From positions 1 through 62,684 of the forward strand of contig NZ_WPYP01000017.1 in assembly GCF_013030985.1 (NCBI RefSeq): DNA of 62,684 nt, written 5' to 3'. Numbering within the stretch: the stretch's first letter is position 1; each line of letters starts with the position of its first letter. The translations under genes were made by a program, and so were the position numbers. Under the pieces are notes generated by a model, which saw only the letters and a list, made by a program, of their open reading frames with translations, searched no databases and was not told the DNA's origin. Shown here piece after piece: positions 9,201-21,290 of this stretch. Origin of the DNA: Ruegeria arenilitoris (GTDB lineage Bacteria > Pseudomonadota > Alphaproteobacteria > Rhodobacterales > Rhodobacteraceae).

Positions 9201-10537
9201 TCGATCAGGACCGGCTCGAACGCCTGAATGCCAAGACGGTGCAGCGTCGGTGCACGGTTCAGCATGACAGGGTGTTCGCGGATCACCTCGTCGAGGATAT
9301 CCCACACTTCGGGACGCTCTTTCTCGACCAGTTTCTTCGCCTGTTTCACGGTCGAAGACAGACCCTTGGCTTCAAGGCGCGAGTAGATGAACGGCTTGAA
9401 CAGCTCCAGCGCCATCTTCTTGGGCAGACCACACTGGTGCAGCTTCAGCTCCGGACCGGTCACGATGACCGAACGGCCCGAGAAGTCGACGCGCTTACCC
9501 AGAAGGTTCTGACGGAAGCGACCCTGCTTACCTTTCAGCATGTCCGACAGCGATTTCAGCGGACGCTTGTTGGCGCCGGTGATCACGCGGCCACGACGGC
9601 CGTTGTCGAACAGAGCGTCAACAGATTCCTGCAGCATCCGCTTTTCGTTGCGGACGATGATGTCAGGCGCGCGCAGTTCGATCAGACGCTTCAGACGGTT
9701 GTTCCGGTTGATGACGCGGCGATACAGATCGTTCAGATCCGAAGTCGCGAAACGGCCACCATCCAGCGGAACCAGCGGACGCAGTTCCGGCGGAATGACC
9801 GGGATCACGGTCATCACCATCCACTCGGGCCGGTTGCCCGACTCGAGGAAGGATTCAACAACCTTCAGACGCTTGATGATCTTCTTGGGCTTCAGCTCGC
9901 CGGTTGCTTCGGCCAGATCAGCGCGCAGCTGCTCGGCTTCGGCTTCCAGATCGATCTGGGCCAGCATCTCACGGATGGCTTCGGCACCAATATTGGCGGT
10001 GAACGCGTCCATGCCATAGGCATCCTGCGCATCCATGTACTCTTCTTCGGTCAGCATCTGGCCATAGGTCAGGTCGGTCAGACCGGGCTCGATAACGACA
10101 TAGTTTTCAAAGTACAGAACGCGTTCCAGATCGCGCAGCGTCATGTCCAGCATCAGACCGATGCGGGACGGCAGCGATTTCAGGAACCAGATGTGTGCAA
10201 CAGGCGCGGCCAGTTCGATATGGCCCATACGCTCGCGGCGGACTTTTTGCAGGGTGACTTCCACACCGCATTTCTCGCAGACAACGCCGCGATACTTCAT
10301 CCGCTTATATTTGCCACACAGACATTCGTAATCTTTGATCGGGCCAAAGATACGCGCGCAGAACAGACCGTCACGCTCGGGCTTGAACGTCCGGTAGTTG
10401 ATGGTTTCGGGTTTCTTGATCTCGCCATAGGACCAAGACAGGATCCGCTCGGGCGACGCCAGCGAGACCTTGATCTCGTCGAAAACCTTCGGGGGCGTCA
10501 GCGGGTTGAACGGGTTGTTGGTGATTTCCTGGTTCAT
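6296..10537 (-). CDS. rpoC: RNA polymerase subunit beta'
   Basis: This 1413-residue protein has the usual alphaproteobacterial length. It carries the N-terminal zinc ribbon (CLCGKYKRMKYRGVVCEKC), the magnesium-binding catalytic loop NADFDGDQMAVH, the trigger-loop region around GEPGTQLTMRTFHIGG and the second cysteine cluster CESEEGVCATCYGRD. It forms the catalytic core with beta, alpha and omega. The ATG at 10537 overlaps the TGA of a small lipoprotein gene (ATGA), so translation is coupled to that gene rather than directly to rpoB, which is unusual. A terminator follows at 6247-6274. Confidence 0.99.
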   Translation of the reverse strand: MNQEITNNPFNPLTPPKVFDEIKVSLASPERILSWSYGEIKKPETINYRTFKPERDGLFCARIFGPIKDYECLCGKYKRMKYRGVVCEKCGVEVTLQKVRRERMGHIELAAPVAHIWFLKSLPSRIGLMLDMTLRDLERVLYFENYVVIEPGLTDLTYGQMLTEEEYMDAQDAYGMDAFTANIGAEAIREMLAQIDLEAEAEQLRADLAEATGELKPKKIIKRLKVVESFLESGNRPEWMVMTVIPVIPPELRPLVPLDGGRFATSDLNDLYRRVINRNNRLKRLIELRAPDIIVRNEKRMLQESVDALFDNGRRGRVITGANKRPLKSLSDMLKGKQGRFRQNLLGKRVDFSGRSVIVTGPELKLHQCGLPKKMALELFKPFIYSRLEAKGLSSTVKQAKKLVEKERPEVWDILDEVIREHPVMLNRAPTLHRLGIQAFEPVLIEGKAIQLHPLVCSAFNADFDGDQMAVHVPLSLEAQLEARVLMMSTNNVLSPANGAPIIVPSQDMILGLYYVTLEREGMPGEGKVFGSIDEVQHALDSGEVHLHSKITARITQIDDEGNEVQKRYETTPGRLRLGALLPMNNKAPFELVNRLLRKKEVQQVIDTVYRYCGQKESVIFCDQIMSMGFKEAFKAGISFGKDDMVIPDDKWGIVDDTRGQVKDFEQQYMDGLITQGEKYNKVVDAWSKCNDRVTEAMMSTISSSDRAADGSEQEPNSVYMMAHSGARGSVTQMKQLGGMRGLMAKPNGDIIETPIISNFKEGLTVLEYFNSTHGARKGLSDTALKTANSGYLTRRLVDVAQDCIVREIDCGTERAITAEAAVNDGEVVASLAERVLGRVSADDVLRPGTDEVLVAAGQLIDERMADMIDEAAVASMRIRSPLTCESEEGVCATCYGRDLARGTMVNTGEAVGIIAAQSIGEPGTQLTMRTFHIGGVAQGGQQSFQEANQDGVVAFENPQILVNAAGESLVMGRNMKVVINDEHGEERASFKLGYGSKLFVKDGTKVARGDKLFEWDPYTLPIIAEKAGTAKYVDLVSGLAVRDETDEATGMTQKIVIDWRAAPKGSDLKPEIILVGEDGEPVRNDAGNPVHYPMSVDAILSVEDGQTIEAGDVVARIPREGAKTKDITGGLPRVAELFEARRPKDHAIIAEADGYVRFGRDYKNKRRISIEPADESMETIEYMVPKGKHIPVQEGDFVQKGDYIMDGNPAPHDILSIMGVEALADYMIDEVQDVYRLQGVKINDKHIEVIVRQMLQKWEILDSGDTTLLKGEHVDKQEFDAANEKTIARGGRPAQGEPILLGITKASLQTRSFISAASFQETTRVLTEASVQGKKDKLVGLKENVIVGRLIPAGTGGATQAVRQVAQSRDNVVIEARREEAEAAAALAAPMMDDDMVGDELDVLVETPESRE

Positions 10538-10907
10538 TGGACAACCTTTCCAGGCTCAATACATTCATAGAAGACAGAACGGTGATAGTCTTTCGGCCGC
10601 ATTCTGTCTCCGGTATCGGTTAGGCGCACCTCACGCCATTTAGGACGCTCGACGGGTCGGGCAAACTCGCATCGCGGGGCGTCCGGGTCAGTGGACACCA
10701 GCTTTGTAGTTCTGCCATCGTCTTCGTTCACTTCATAAGTAAACGCAGGGACTGGCCCTGACCGAGTGGTGATCTTTCGCTCGGCAAGCAATTGTTCGTC
10801 CGTCGGTTCCACGGTGACTTTGTCAACCGTGGAGCCAACAGTCCAGCTACAAGCCCCCAACGCGGCTGTTGCGACAAGCGAGGCAGTAGCAGAGCTAACT
10901 ATTATCC

Positions 10908-10911
<4 letters not shown>
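10534..10911 (-). CDS. Small lipoprotein lodged between rpoB and rpoC
   Basis: This 125-residue protein has a lipoprotein signal (SLVATAALGAC, lipobox LGAC at about residues 18-21), so it should be exported and lipid-anchored. The mature part is polar with EDDGRTTKLVSTD and a C-terminal RSVFYECIEPGK; I do not recognise the family. It starts with GTG overlapping the rpoB stop (GTGA, 10911-10908) and ends in an ATGA overlap with rpoC (10537-10534), so it is stitched into the rpoBC mRNA by coupling on both sides. rpoB and rpoC are normally adjacent. The close fit and coding-strand orientation argue for a real gene. Confidence 0.85.
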
Positions 10912-15044
<4,133 letters not shown>

Positions 15045-15180
15045 GTCAGATGTCACCTTTCGATGTTCTCAGCGGGCAAAGACACCGTCGGGCCCCGGCG
15101 CCTTGCACATTCGAGACGACACGTCCGGATCAATTCATGGCCACCGTCCCGAAGGCAGCCTCCCGATCCGCGAACCGCGT

Positions 15181-15255
15181 CTTAGAAAACGCCCCCGTAA
15201 ATGAGGCCCTTTCTAAGACAGGTTCGGCTGGACCCGGATTTCTCCGGACCCAGCC
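15181..15255 (-). promoter_or_regulatory. Hairpin pair in the rplL-rpoB spacer (possible attenuator/processing site)
   Basis: Two stems lie in the rplL-rpoB gap. One pairs 15226-15237 with 15244-15255 (12 positions, two of them G-U wobbles in RNA). The other pairs CTTAGAAA (15181-15188) with TTTCTAAG (15210-15217). Neither ends in a clean U-run towards rpoB, so partial attenuation or an RNase III-type cut, as known for the E. coli rplL-rpoB spacer, is a plausible inference. No promoter for rpoB alone was recognised in 15057-15294. Confidence 0.45.
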
Positions 15256-15294
15256 AAATTTTTTGGCGCATCAGCGATGCACCAGAGACCAAGC

Positions 15295-15669
15295 TTAGGC
15301 CAGCTCGACTTCGGCGCCAGCTGCTTCCAGCTTGCCTTTGATGTCTTCTGCTTCTGCTTTGTCCACGCCTTCTTTGATCTTGCCGCCGGCTTCGACCAGT
15401 TCCTTGGCTTCTTTCAGGCCCAGGCCGGTGATGCCGCGAACTTCTTTGATGACGTTGATTTTCGATGCGCCGGCGTTCTTCAGAACGACGTCGAATTCGG
15501 TTTTTTCTTCCTCAGCTGCACCGCCGGCGTCGCCACCAGCAGCCATGACAACTGCGCCGCCTGCTGCGGGCTCGATGCCGTATTCGTCTTTGAGGATGGT
15601 TTTCAGTTCTTGTGCTTCCAGCAGGGTCAGACCCACGATGCTTTCTGCGAGTGCTTTCAGATCAGCCAT
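15295..15669 (-). CDS. rplL: 50S ribosomal protein L7/L12
   Basis: This 124-residue protein is the stalk protein that recruits translation GTPases. It has the N-terminal dimerisation helices (MADLKALAESIVGLTLLEAQ), an Ala/Gly-rich hinge at about residues 38-52, and the C-terminal factor-binding domain with KINVIKEVRGITGLGLKEAK. It follows rplJ by 79 bases and precedes rpoB, the universal order. Excess L7/L12 relative to L10 is normally achieved by strong translation of this cistron. Confidence 0.99.
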   Translation of the reverse strand: MADLKALAESIVGLTLLEAQELKTILKDEYGIEPAAGGAVVMAAGGDAGGAAEEEKTEFDVVLKNAGASKINVIKEVRGITGLGLKEAKELVEAGGKIKEGVDKAEAEDIKGKLEAAGAEVELA

Positions 15670-15748
15670 TTTATCAGCTCTTTCCGTTTACAGTGTGTGT
15701 TCCAACGTCAGGGCAAATGCCCCACGCAGATCATTCAGTGCCAACCGC

Positions 15749-16267
15749 TTACGCAGCTTCCGCCTTCTCTTCGATGGTGGAAAGGATGCTTGCGATGTTG
15801 CTTGCAGGTGCGCCAATCGCGCCAGCGATGTTCGAAGCAGGTGCGCCAATGCAGCCCGCGATCGAAGCAATGAGCTCCTCGCGAGACGGCATTTTCGAAA
15901 CTGTTTCGACGCCTTTGCGGTCCAGAGCGTTCTCGCCCATTGCACCGCCAAGGATTTCGAACTTTTGGTTCTCCTTGGCGAAGTCCTCGGCCACCTTGGC
16001 AGCTGCCACGGGGTCCTCGGAATAGGTCAGAACGGTCATCCCTGTCAGCAGGTCGGCCATGCTTTCACACGGCTTACCCTCAAGGGCGATTTTGGCGAGC
16101 CTGTTCTTGGCAACACGCACGGCACCACCCGCGTCACGAGCACGTGCGCGAAGGTCCTGCATCTCGGCAACTGTCAGACCGGCGTAGTGCGAAACCACTA
16201 CGACGCCAGAGCTTTCGAAGATTTGGCCGAGTTCCTCGACCACTTTCTCTTTCTGGGCTCTATCCAC
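15749..16267 (-). CDS. rplJ: 50S ribosomal protein L10
   Basis: L10 anchors the L7/L12 stalk. The best start is GTG at 16267 (VDRAQKEKVVEELG read as Met), preceded at the right distance by GGAGAGA; the upstream TTG at 16279 has no such site. That gives 172 residues, the family length. The C-terminal Ala-rich helix that binds L12 dimers (ASNIAGAIGAPASNIAS) is present, with an imperfect internal repeat of GAPASNIA. The leader 16268-16466 is where L10 autoregulation would act in other bacteria. Confidence 0.97.
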   Translation of the reverse strand: MDRAQKEKVVEELGQIFESSGVVVVSHYAGLTVAEMQDLRARARDAGGAVRVAKNRLAKIALEGKPCESMADLLTGMTVLTYSEDPVAAAKVAEDFAKENQKFEILGGAMGENALDRKGVETVSKMPSREELIASIAGCIGAPASNIAGAIGAPASNIASILSTIEEKAEAA

Positions 16268-16466
16268 AGTTCTCTCCAAGTTAGGGGTGATATCTCACCC
16301 CGGCTCATATTTGCCGAAGGGTTAACCCCGGCGTTCAGGTCCGTTGTTACGGGATTGGCCAAAACTCGCCCGAGGATCGTGACCCTCAGAATTCTTTGGT
16401 CTTACCCGTCTCAGGCAGGGAATTAAGGGACCGAATGGACCCACCCACCGTCTTGGACGAAACAAA

Positions 16467-16498
16467 ATAAAGCGCACGACGAATCGCACGCTTTATTC
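16467..16498 (-). terminator. Terminator hairpin between a lipoprotein gene and rplJ
   Basis: AATAAAGCG (16467-16475) and CGCTTTATT (16490-16498) form a 9-bp stem that in the minus direction continues into TTGTTT. It would stop transcripts of the lipoprotein gene at 16582-17130. With the rplA terminator upstream, it implies that rplJL-rpoBC must use a promoter of their own downstream of it, or that the hairpin is leaky or a leader structure. Confidence 0.65.
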
Positions 16499-16581
16499 CG
16501 CAGCTCTATTTAGGCCAGACACGCGGGGTTTCCAAGGGGTAAATTACACAAGCTTGCCATTTCTGAAGTGTGTCAAGTCGC

Positions 16582-17130
16582 TCAGTTCTCTCGGGAGATA
16601 GACACCGCAGTTTGGTAGGCTTGCCTTATGTAAGCTCCTCTCACAACATACACCTGATCACCTTTTTGGTATTTTAAGCCATTTTTGGGATTGTCCACTG
16701 GCTTGTATCCCCTGGAATTGAGCGAATTGGCAACAAAGACAAAGGCTTCGCGATAGCCGGAAAAATTCCCGATTAAGAACTGGCACCAGTTCTTTTTGGG
16801 CGGGTAGTTTAAGATCGTGTTGGAGCCGTTCACCCGGTCCCACCCTGAATCGCCGCGTTTTTTCTTGTACCCTTCTCCCCTTAATGTGTTCATCTTCGAA
16901 AAGCCCAGGGCCGCCATCTTGTCGCTGGAGGCCGGCTGACCCGTTTCAAGAACATCCAGACAGACATCGATCAACGGAGCAAGCTCAGCGGTCACCAGTT
17001 TTGTATCGGCAGCAGATGCACGCTTGTTCTGTTCTGCCTGTTCCGCCCGGTATTCCGGGGTGTCATATGCGCAGCCTGAAAAAAGAAACGCCCCGCCAAT
17101 CACTGCGGCCATCACTGTCTTTATTGTCAT
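16582..17130 (-). CDS. Hypothetical lipoprotein inserted between rplA and rplJ
   Basis: This 182-residue protein begins MTIKTVMAAVIGGAFLFSGC, a signal peptide ending in the lipobox FSGC (Cys at 20), so it should be lipid-anchored in the envelope. The mature region has a charged segment (about 22-45) and then a compact domain with two Cys and many aromatics (KKNWCQFLIGNFSGYREAF). I do not recognise a family. Base composition is lower in GC than its ribosomal neighbours, which suggests acquisition. It is divergent from the phosphotransferase gene and followed by the hairpin at 16467-16498. Confidence 0.75.
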   Translation of the reverse strand: MTIKTVMAAVIGGAFLFSGCAYDTPEYRAEQAEQNKRASAADTKLVTAELAPLIDVCLDVLETGQPASSDKMAALGFSKMNTLRGEGYKKKRGDSGWDRVNGSNTILNYPPKKNWCQFLIGNFSGYREAFVFVANSLNSRGYKPVDNPKNGLKYQKGDQVYVVRGAYIRQAYQTAVSISREN

Positions 17131-17406
17131 TTTGATTTCTCATAACTCTTTTCGGGAGCCTATAGAGACCGGCACATGGAAAGGGGAGACAGCCGAGGGT
17201 TGTTTTTCCGCTTTTGTCTCTCCCGTGGCGAAAGTCACACATCTGGCTGCGCACGTAGAATTCCGAGCCTGCGACTTTCAGATAACTGCACTGCGAGGCT
17301 CCGCCGCAACAAACAGCTAACGCCGCTCTTCTCGTTGACAGTGCGCCTGAACTCCGATCCTGTAATCGCAGCAAAAAGTTATTCGAGGCATGGTGCGTTC
17401 GCTTCA

Positions 17407-18369
17407 ATGTTGCCGATTACCGATGAAGAAAGGGCACGCGCGGCCTCTTGCGTGGATGAGTTTTCCAGACAACATGCCACTGACGAAGTGCTGCACTTCG
17501 ACTGCGTATACCGGTCACATGATTTTTCCGACACGCGAATGGTTCTCAGGGTCAAGGGAAAACAACAGGATTATGCCCTGAAGATTGACACGCTGTCTCC
17601 TACCTCTGGCAGGTTACAGAGAGAATTTGAGTTGCTGACCGATTTGTCGCAGCAGTTTTTGCAATTCGAGACATCGCGCGTGGTGCACCCCTATTACCTG
17701 TCGCCGGGCCACATGTTCTTCGTAACAGAATTCATCGACCGGCCCACCGCCGTGGACGTGATCCACAACAGCGAGGACGATCAGGTCGCCCGGATCTACC
17801 GCCGCGCAGGGGCGTGGTTGCACGACCTGCATGGCTGCCAGCCAGCCACCGAGTATGAATTTCGGCCGCGCTGGATGACCGATGCCATCAACGCGCTGCT
17901 GCCATTCGTGCCGCCGCACGTCCAGGCAGCAGGCGGCCAGATGGCAGAAAGCCTGGAAAATTCCGCATTACACCTGAAGGGCATCCCCGATACGCGGGTG
18001 TTGTCGCATGGCGACTTTCACGGCCAGAACCTGATAGTCGGAAAGGGCGAGATGATCGGGCTGGACTTCACCGAAATGCGCGAGAAGCTCGCCGTCTACG
18101 ACATCGTCGACTTCCTCAAGTCGGATATTTTCCGCGACGCGGACCCATCCAATGTGGACTGCAGCGGCATCCTGAAACTGAACAAGGACATGTTCTTTCG
18201 CCGCTATCGGCATCCGGTCCATATGGGGATACTGGATTTCTGCATCCGCGGGCGCCTGCTGAAAGACTGGCTTGCGTCTTGGCACGTCGATCACAGTTGC
18301 AGCCCCTACGAGGAAGACAGACGTCGGCGTTTGGGCGATCGGCTGCAGATCGCGTTTCAACATCGCTGA
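17407..18369 (+). CDS. Aminoglycoside-phosphotransferase-like (APH/choline kinase fold) protein
   Basis: From ATG 17407 (MLPITDEERARAASCVDEF) this is a 320-residue protein with an APH-type kinase fold. HGDFHGQN (about 201-208) is the Brenner motif with catalytic Asp and metal-binding Asn, and IGLDF just after it supplies the second magnesium ligand. DYALKIDT (about 57-64) provides the ATP-site Lys. Such enzymes phosphorylate small hydroxyl compounds or cell-envelope sugars; the substrate is unknown and antibiotic resistance should not be assumed. The frame is open back to 17176, but that part is not kinase-like. It lies opposite in strand to the ribosomal genes, splitting rplKA from rplJL. 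Confidence 0.8.
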   Translation: MLPITDEERARAASCVDEFSRQHATDEVLHFDCVYRSHDFSDTRMVLRVKGKQQDYALKIDTLSPTSGRLQREFELLTDLSQQFLQFETSRVVHPYYLSPGHMFFVTEFIDRPTAVDVIHNSEDDQVARIYRRAGAWLHDLHGCQPATEYEFRPRWMTDAINALLPFVPPHVQAAGGQMAESLENSALHLKGIPDTRVLSHGDFHGQNLIVGKGEMIGLDFTEMREKLAVYDIVDFLKSDIFRDADPSNVDCSGILKLNKDMFFRRYRHPVHMGILDFCIRGRLLKDWLASWHVDHSCSPYEEDRRRRLGDRLQIAFQHR

Positions 18370-18403
18370 AAACGCGTAATTCACCTGCAAGGCCAAAAGA
18401 AAT

Positions 18404-18429
18404 TCCCGGGCAGTTCACACCACCCGGGA
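18404..18429 (-). terminator. Terminator after rplA
   Basis: TCCCGGG (18404-18410) pairs with CCCGGGA (18423-18429), and in the minus direction the stem is followed by ATTTCTTTT. It lies about 30 bases beyond the rplA stop and makes rplK-rplA a separate transcription unit from rplJ-rplL. Confidence 0.75.
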
Positions 18430-18457
18430 CCAAATCTTTGCAACTTTGCGTTAAGGC

Positions 18458-19156
18458 TTATTCGCCCGCCGCAGCCGCCACGTCCAGAGTCACGCCCGGG
18501 CCCATGGTCGAGCTCAGTGCGATTTTCTTCATGTAGGTGCCCTTGGCGCCCGACGGCTTGGCCTTGGCAACAGCCGAGACGAAAGCACGGACGTTTTCGG
18601 CCAGCTTGGCTTCGTCGAAGGACGCTTTGCCAACGCCAGCGTGCACAACGCCGCCTTTTTCCGCCTTGAACTGAACTTCACCGCCCTTGGCTGCTTCCAC
18701 GGCCGCTTTCACGTCCATGGTCACGGTGCCGACCTTGGGGTTCGGCATCAGGTTGCGGGGGCCCAGAACTTTACCCAGACGACCGACGATCGGCATCATG
18801 TCCGGGGTGGCAATGCAGCGATCGAATTCGATGGTGCCGCCCTGAATGGTTTCCATCAGGTCTTCTGCGCCAACGATGTCCGCACCTGCTTCTTTCGCTT
18901 CGTCGGCCTTGGGGCCGCGAGCGAAAACAGCAACGCGCATCGCTTTACCGGTGCCGTTCGGCAGACCGACAACGCCGCGAACCATCTGGTCTGCGTGGCG
19001 GGTGTCAACGCCCAGGTTCAGTGCGATTTCGATGGTCTCGTCGAATTTCGAGGTTGCGTTGGCTTTGACCAGGGCAACTGCTTCTTCGACCGACAGGTTT
19101 TCCTTGCCGGCGACAGCTTCGCGCGCAGCGCGGGTGCGTTTACCAAGTTTTGCCAT
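18458..19156 (-). CDS. rplA: 50S ribosomal protein L1
   Basis: This 232-residue protein is full-length L1, which binds 23S rRNA at the L1 stalk and moves with E-site tRNA. MAKLGKRTRAAREAV, the LGVDTRHADQMVRG strand and GRLGKVLGPRNLMPNPK are diagnostic. It starts one base after the rplK stop, so the pair is co-translated. In other bacteria L1 represses this operon through a leader that mimics its rRNA site. It is followed by a terminator rather than by rplJ. Confidence 0.99.
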   Translation of the reverse strand: MAKLGKRTRAAREAVAGKENLSVEEAVALVKANATSKFDETIEIALNLGVDTRHADQMVRGVVGLPNGTGKAMRVAVFARGPKADEAKEAGADIVGAEDLMETIQGGTIEFDRCIATPDMMPIVGRLGKVLGPRNLMPNPKVGTVTMDVKAAVEAAKGGEVQFKAEKGGVVHAGVGKASFDEAKLAENVRAFVSAVAKAKPSGAKGTYMKKIALSSTMGPGVTLDVAAAAGE

Positions 19157-19157
19157 C

Positions 19158-19607
19158 TTACTTCACCTCGATGCCCATGGAGCGGGCCGAGCCCAGGATG
19201 ATCTGCATTGCGCCTTCGACGTCGTTGGCGTTCAGATCTTTCATTTTGGCTTCGGCGATTTCACGAACCTGCTTCGAGGTCACGGTGGCCACGGTCTCAC
19301 GACCGGGGTTTTCCGCGCCACGGGGGCGGTTACGCTTGCCAACCGGCTTCAGACCAGCTGCTTTTTTCAGGTAGTAAGACGCGGGCGGCGTCTTGATGTC
19401 CATGGTGAAGGACTTGTCCTGATAGTAGGTGATCACGGTCGGGCACGGAGCGCCGGGCTCCATGTCTGCGGTCTTGGCGTTGAACGCCTTGCAGAATTCC
19501 ATGATGTTGATGCCGCGCTGACCCAGCGCCGGACCAACTGGCGGCGACGGGTTCGCCTGACCTGCAGGAACCTGCAGTTTCATTGTACCAGCAAGCTTCT
19601 TGGCCAT
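19158..19607 (-). CDS. rplK: 50S ribosomal protein L11
   Basis: This 149-residue protein begins MAKKLAGTMKLQVPAGQANP and carries the proline-rich PSPPVGPALGQRG motif that senses stringent conditions at the GTPase centre, plus the C-terminal rRNA-binding domain. It is a few residues longer than the E. coli protein at the GAENPGRETVATV linker. It would normally follow nusG directly; here about 3.8 kb of other genes separates them, so it must be driven from a promoter in 19608-19989. Confidence 0.99.
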   Translation of the reverse strand: MAKKLAGTMKLQVPAGQANPSPPVGPALGQRGINIMEFCKAFNAKTADMEPGAPCPTVITYYQDKSFTMDIKTPPASYYLKKAAGLKPVGKRNRPRGAENPGRETVATVTSKQVREIAEAKMKDLNANDVEGAMQIILGSARSMGIEVK

Positions 19608-19989
19608 TTGGTTTTCCTTTCAACTTAGGTGAAACGCGTTCCACCTAGATTATGTTGCGTGGTCCGATCCGGGATCGCGATCCCAGCAACCTCCCACGAG
19701 AGAATCTCGCCCGAAGACGATAGGGGTGGCGTTTAAAGGGGAATGTTGGGGATGGCAAGCCCAGAGGCCACTCCATTCGGAGCAATCGAATCGATACCCC
19801 TGCAGGCTTTCAATTACTCAATGAAGGTGGACCGCTACAGATGTGATACCGCACTCCGCTAAGAACTTAATAGCACAGTAAAAAGACTGCATTAGCCTAC
19901 TCTTCGGGCAAGATTTGGCCACAATATCACATTGATACTATCTGCCGTGCTATACTCCTGAAAATTGGTTTTTTCAGTGGAGGTTAATT
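19608..19989. promoter_or_regulatory. Divergent spacer between rplK and the peptidoglycan-binding gene
   Basis: This 382-base AT-richer stretch has no gene I can support. On the minus side an imperfect stem (19625-19648, CTTAGGTG against CCACCTAG) lies in the rplK leader. On the plus side a TATACT (19951-19956) could be a -10 box for the gene at 19990, and CTGAAAA/TTTTCAG forms a small stem next to the GGAGG ribosome binding site. Promoter assignments here are tentative. Confidence 0.4.
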
Positions 19990-21255
19990 ATGATCATTCG
20001 TTTTGTAGTAGCGCTTGGTATCGCGGTTTCCTTTGCTGCGACCTCTCCTCAGATTGCACGGGCCGATGCAGGCGACTTCTTGGGCGGCGCTGTCGTCGGT
20101 GGAGTCGTCGGTTACGCAATTGGCAAGGACCAACAGAAGAAAAAGGCTCGGACGACGACAACGACGCGAACCTATCGGTCGGGCATACCGTCGACCACGC
20201 AAGGTGCGCAGACTCAGACAGCGCTCAACTATTTCGGCTACAATGCCGGAAGGGTTGACGGACAGGTCGGCCGCGGCACCCGTGGAGCGATCGAACGCTA
20301 TCAAGTCTCAATGGGTTACCCTGTGAACGGCTATGACTTCCAACCGTATCAGCGTGATTTCCTGATGCAGGCTTACTACTGGGCGACCAGCGGCGGACAG
20401 GCTACAACCCAGCTTTCGGGCCAGCCGCTGCTTATGGCCTACCGTCAACAAGTCCATGGCGGTTCTGCTTTAGCGGCTGCGCCTCAGGCTCCGGTGACAC
20501 CAGTACCTCTGGCTCCGGTGGCGGCTGCTCCTCAGGCCCAGGTAGCGCCCACGCCGGTTGCTACGCCTGAGGTGACCGAACCTCAGCCAGACGCGGTCGA
20601 AACCACGTCTGCCAGCCTGCCAAGCCTGTTTTCCGGCGGTACCGGAGGTCCTTCGCTCGCCAATCGCTGCAGCGCGGTTATGCTCCAAACGTCAACCAAT
20701 GGCGGCTACACAACTCTGACAAACATGTCCGACCCTGATTTTGCGCTTAGCGAACAGTTCTGCCTCGCCCGCAGCTACGCAATGGGACGCGGTGAGGATT
20801 TGATGCAAGACATTCAGGGGCTGACACCAGATCAGGTGGCCGCTCAGTGCGACTCGTATGGTGAAATGCTGACGCCGCAGGTTGTTGCGCTGTCTCTAAG
20901 CTCAAAAGTAGACGCGGAAACCCAGATGCGTAAGCTTGCGTTGGATTCCGGGCACAGCCCCGAAGACCTCGCAGCAACAAGCAAGGTTTGCTTGGCAATT
21001 GGCTACCGCCAGGACAACATGGATACTGCGATCGGCTCTGCCCTGATGTTAGTAGCAATGGGTGAGCCTGCCTACGGAGAGCTGATCGGGCACCATCTGC
21101 GCGAAGGTTTCGGAGTGCAGCAACGCCGCGATCTTGCAATGCAATGGTATGATGCGAGCCTTTCCGCGCTGGACGCAGGGTCGGAAGCGGTCTTCTTGCC
21201 GTCTCAGTCCGACCGTCCGCAACTCTTGCGAGCGGCCATGGTGCAGGCTCAATAA
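19990..21255 (+). CDS. Secreted peptidoglycan-binding-domain protein
   Basis: This 421-residue protein has a signal peptide (cleavage near ARADA, about residue 26), then a glycine-rich segment GGAVVGGVVGYAIGK resembling glycine-zipper motifs. A PGB_1-like repeat follows at about 73-118 (TALNYFGYNAGRVDGQVGRGTRGAIERYQ), with the typical G-x2-D-G-x-x-G-x-x-T pattern. Next comes an Ala/Pro/Val-rich linker (about 150-205) and a C-terminal domain of unknown type with paired Cys. It probably binds the cell wall in the periplasm. GGAGG lies six bases before the ATG. It is on the opposite strand to the ribosomal genes around it. Confidence 0.8.
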   Translation: MIIRFVVALGIAVSFAATSPQIARADAGDFLGGAVVGGVVGYAIGKDQQKKKARTTTTTRTYRSGIPSTTQGAQTQTALNYFGYNAGRVDGQVGRGTRGAIERYQVSMGYPVNGYDFQPYQRDFLMQAYYWATSGGQATTQLSGQPLLMAYRQQVHGGSALAAAPQAPVTPVPLAPVAAAPQAQVAPTPVATPEVTEPQPDAVETTSASLPSLFSGGTGGPSLANRCSAVMLQTSTNGGYTTLTNMSDPDFALSEQFCLARSYAMGRGEDLMQDIQGLTPDQVAAQCDSYGEMLTPQVVALSLSSKVDAETQMRKLALDSGHSPEDLAATSKVCLAIGYRQDNMDTAIGSALMLVAMGEPAYGELIGHHLREGFGVQQRRDLAMQWYDASLSALDAGSEAVFLPSQSDRPQLLRAAMVQAQ

Positions 21256-21290
21256 GTCGAGGCACTAAATCGGCAATACCGAAACAAAAA

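Noticed and set aside
16499..16560. TTGGAA-N17-TAAATA as an rplJ promoter on the minus strand
   Set aside because: The -10 box is poor and a terminator-like hairpin lies directly downstream, so I could not assign it with confidence.
17335..17366. TTGACA followed by TGTAAT as a promoter for the phosphotransferase gene
   Set aside because: The spacer is 20 bases, too long for a standard sigma-70 promoter.
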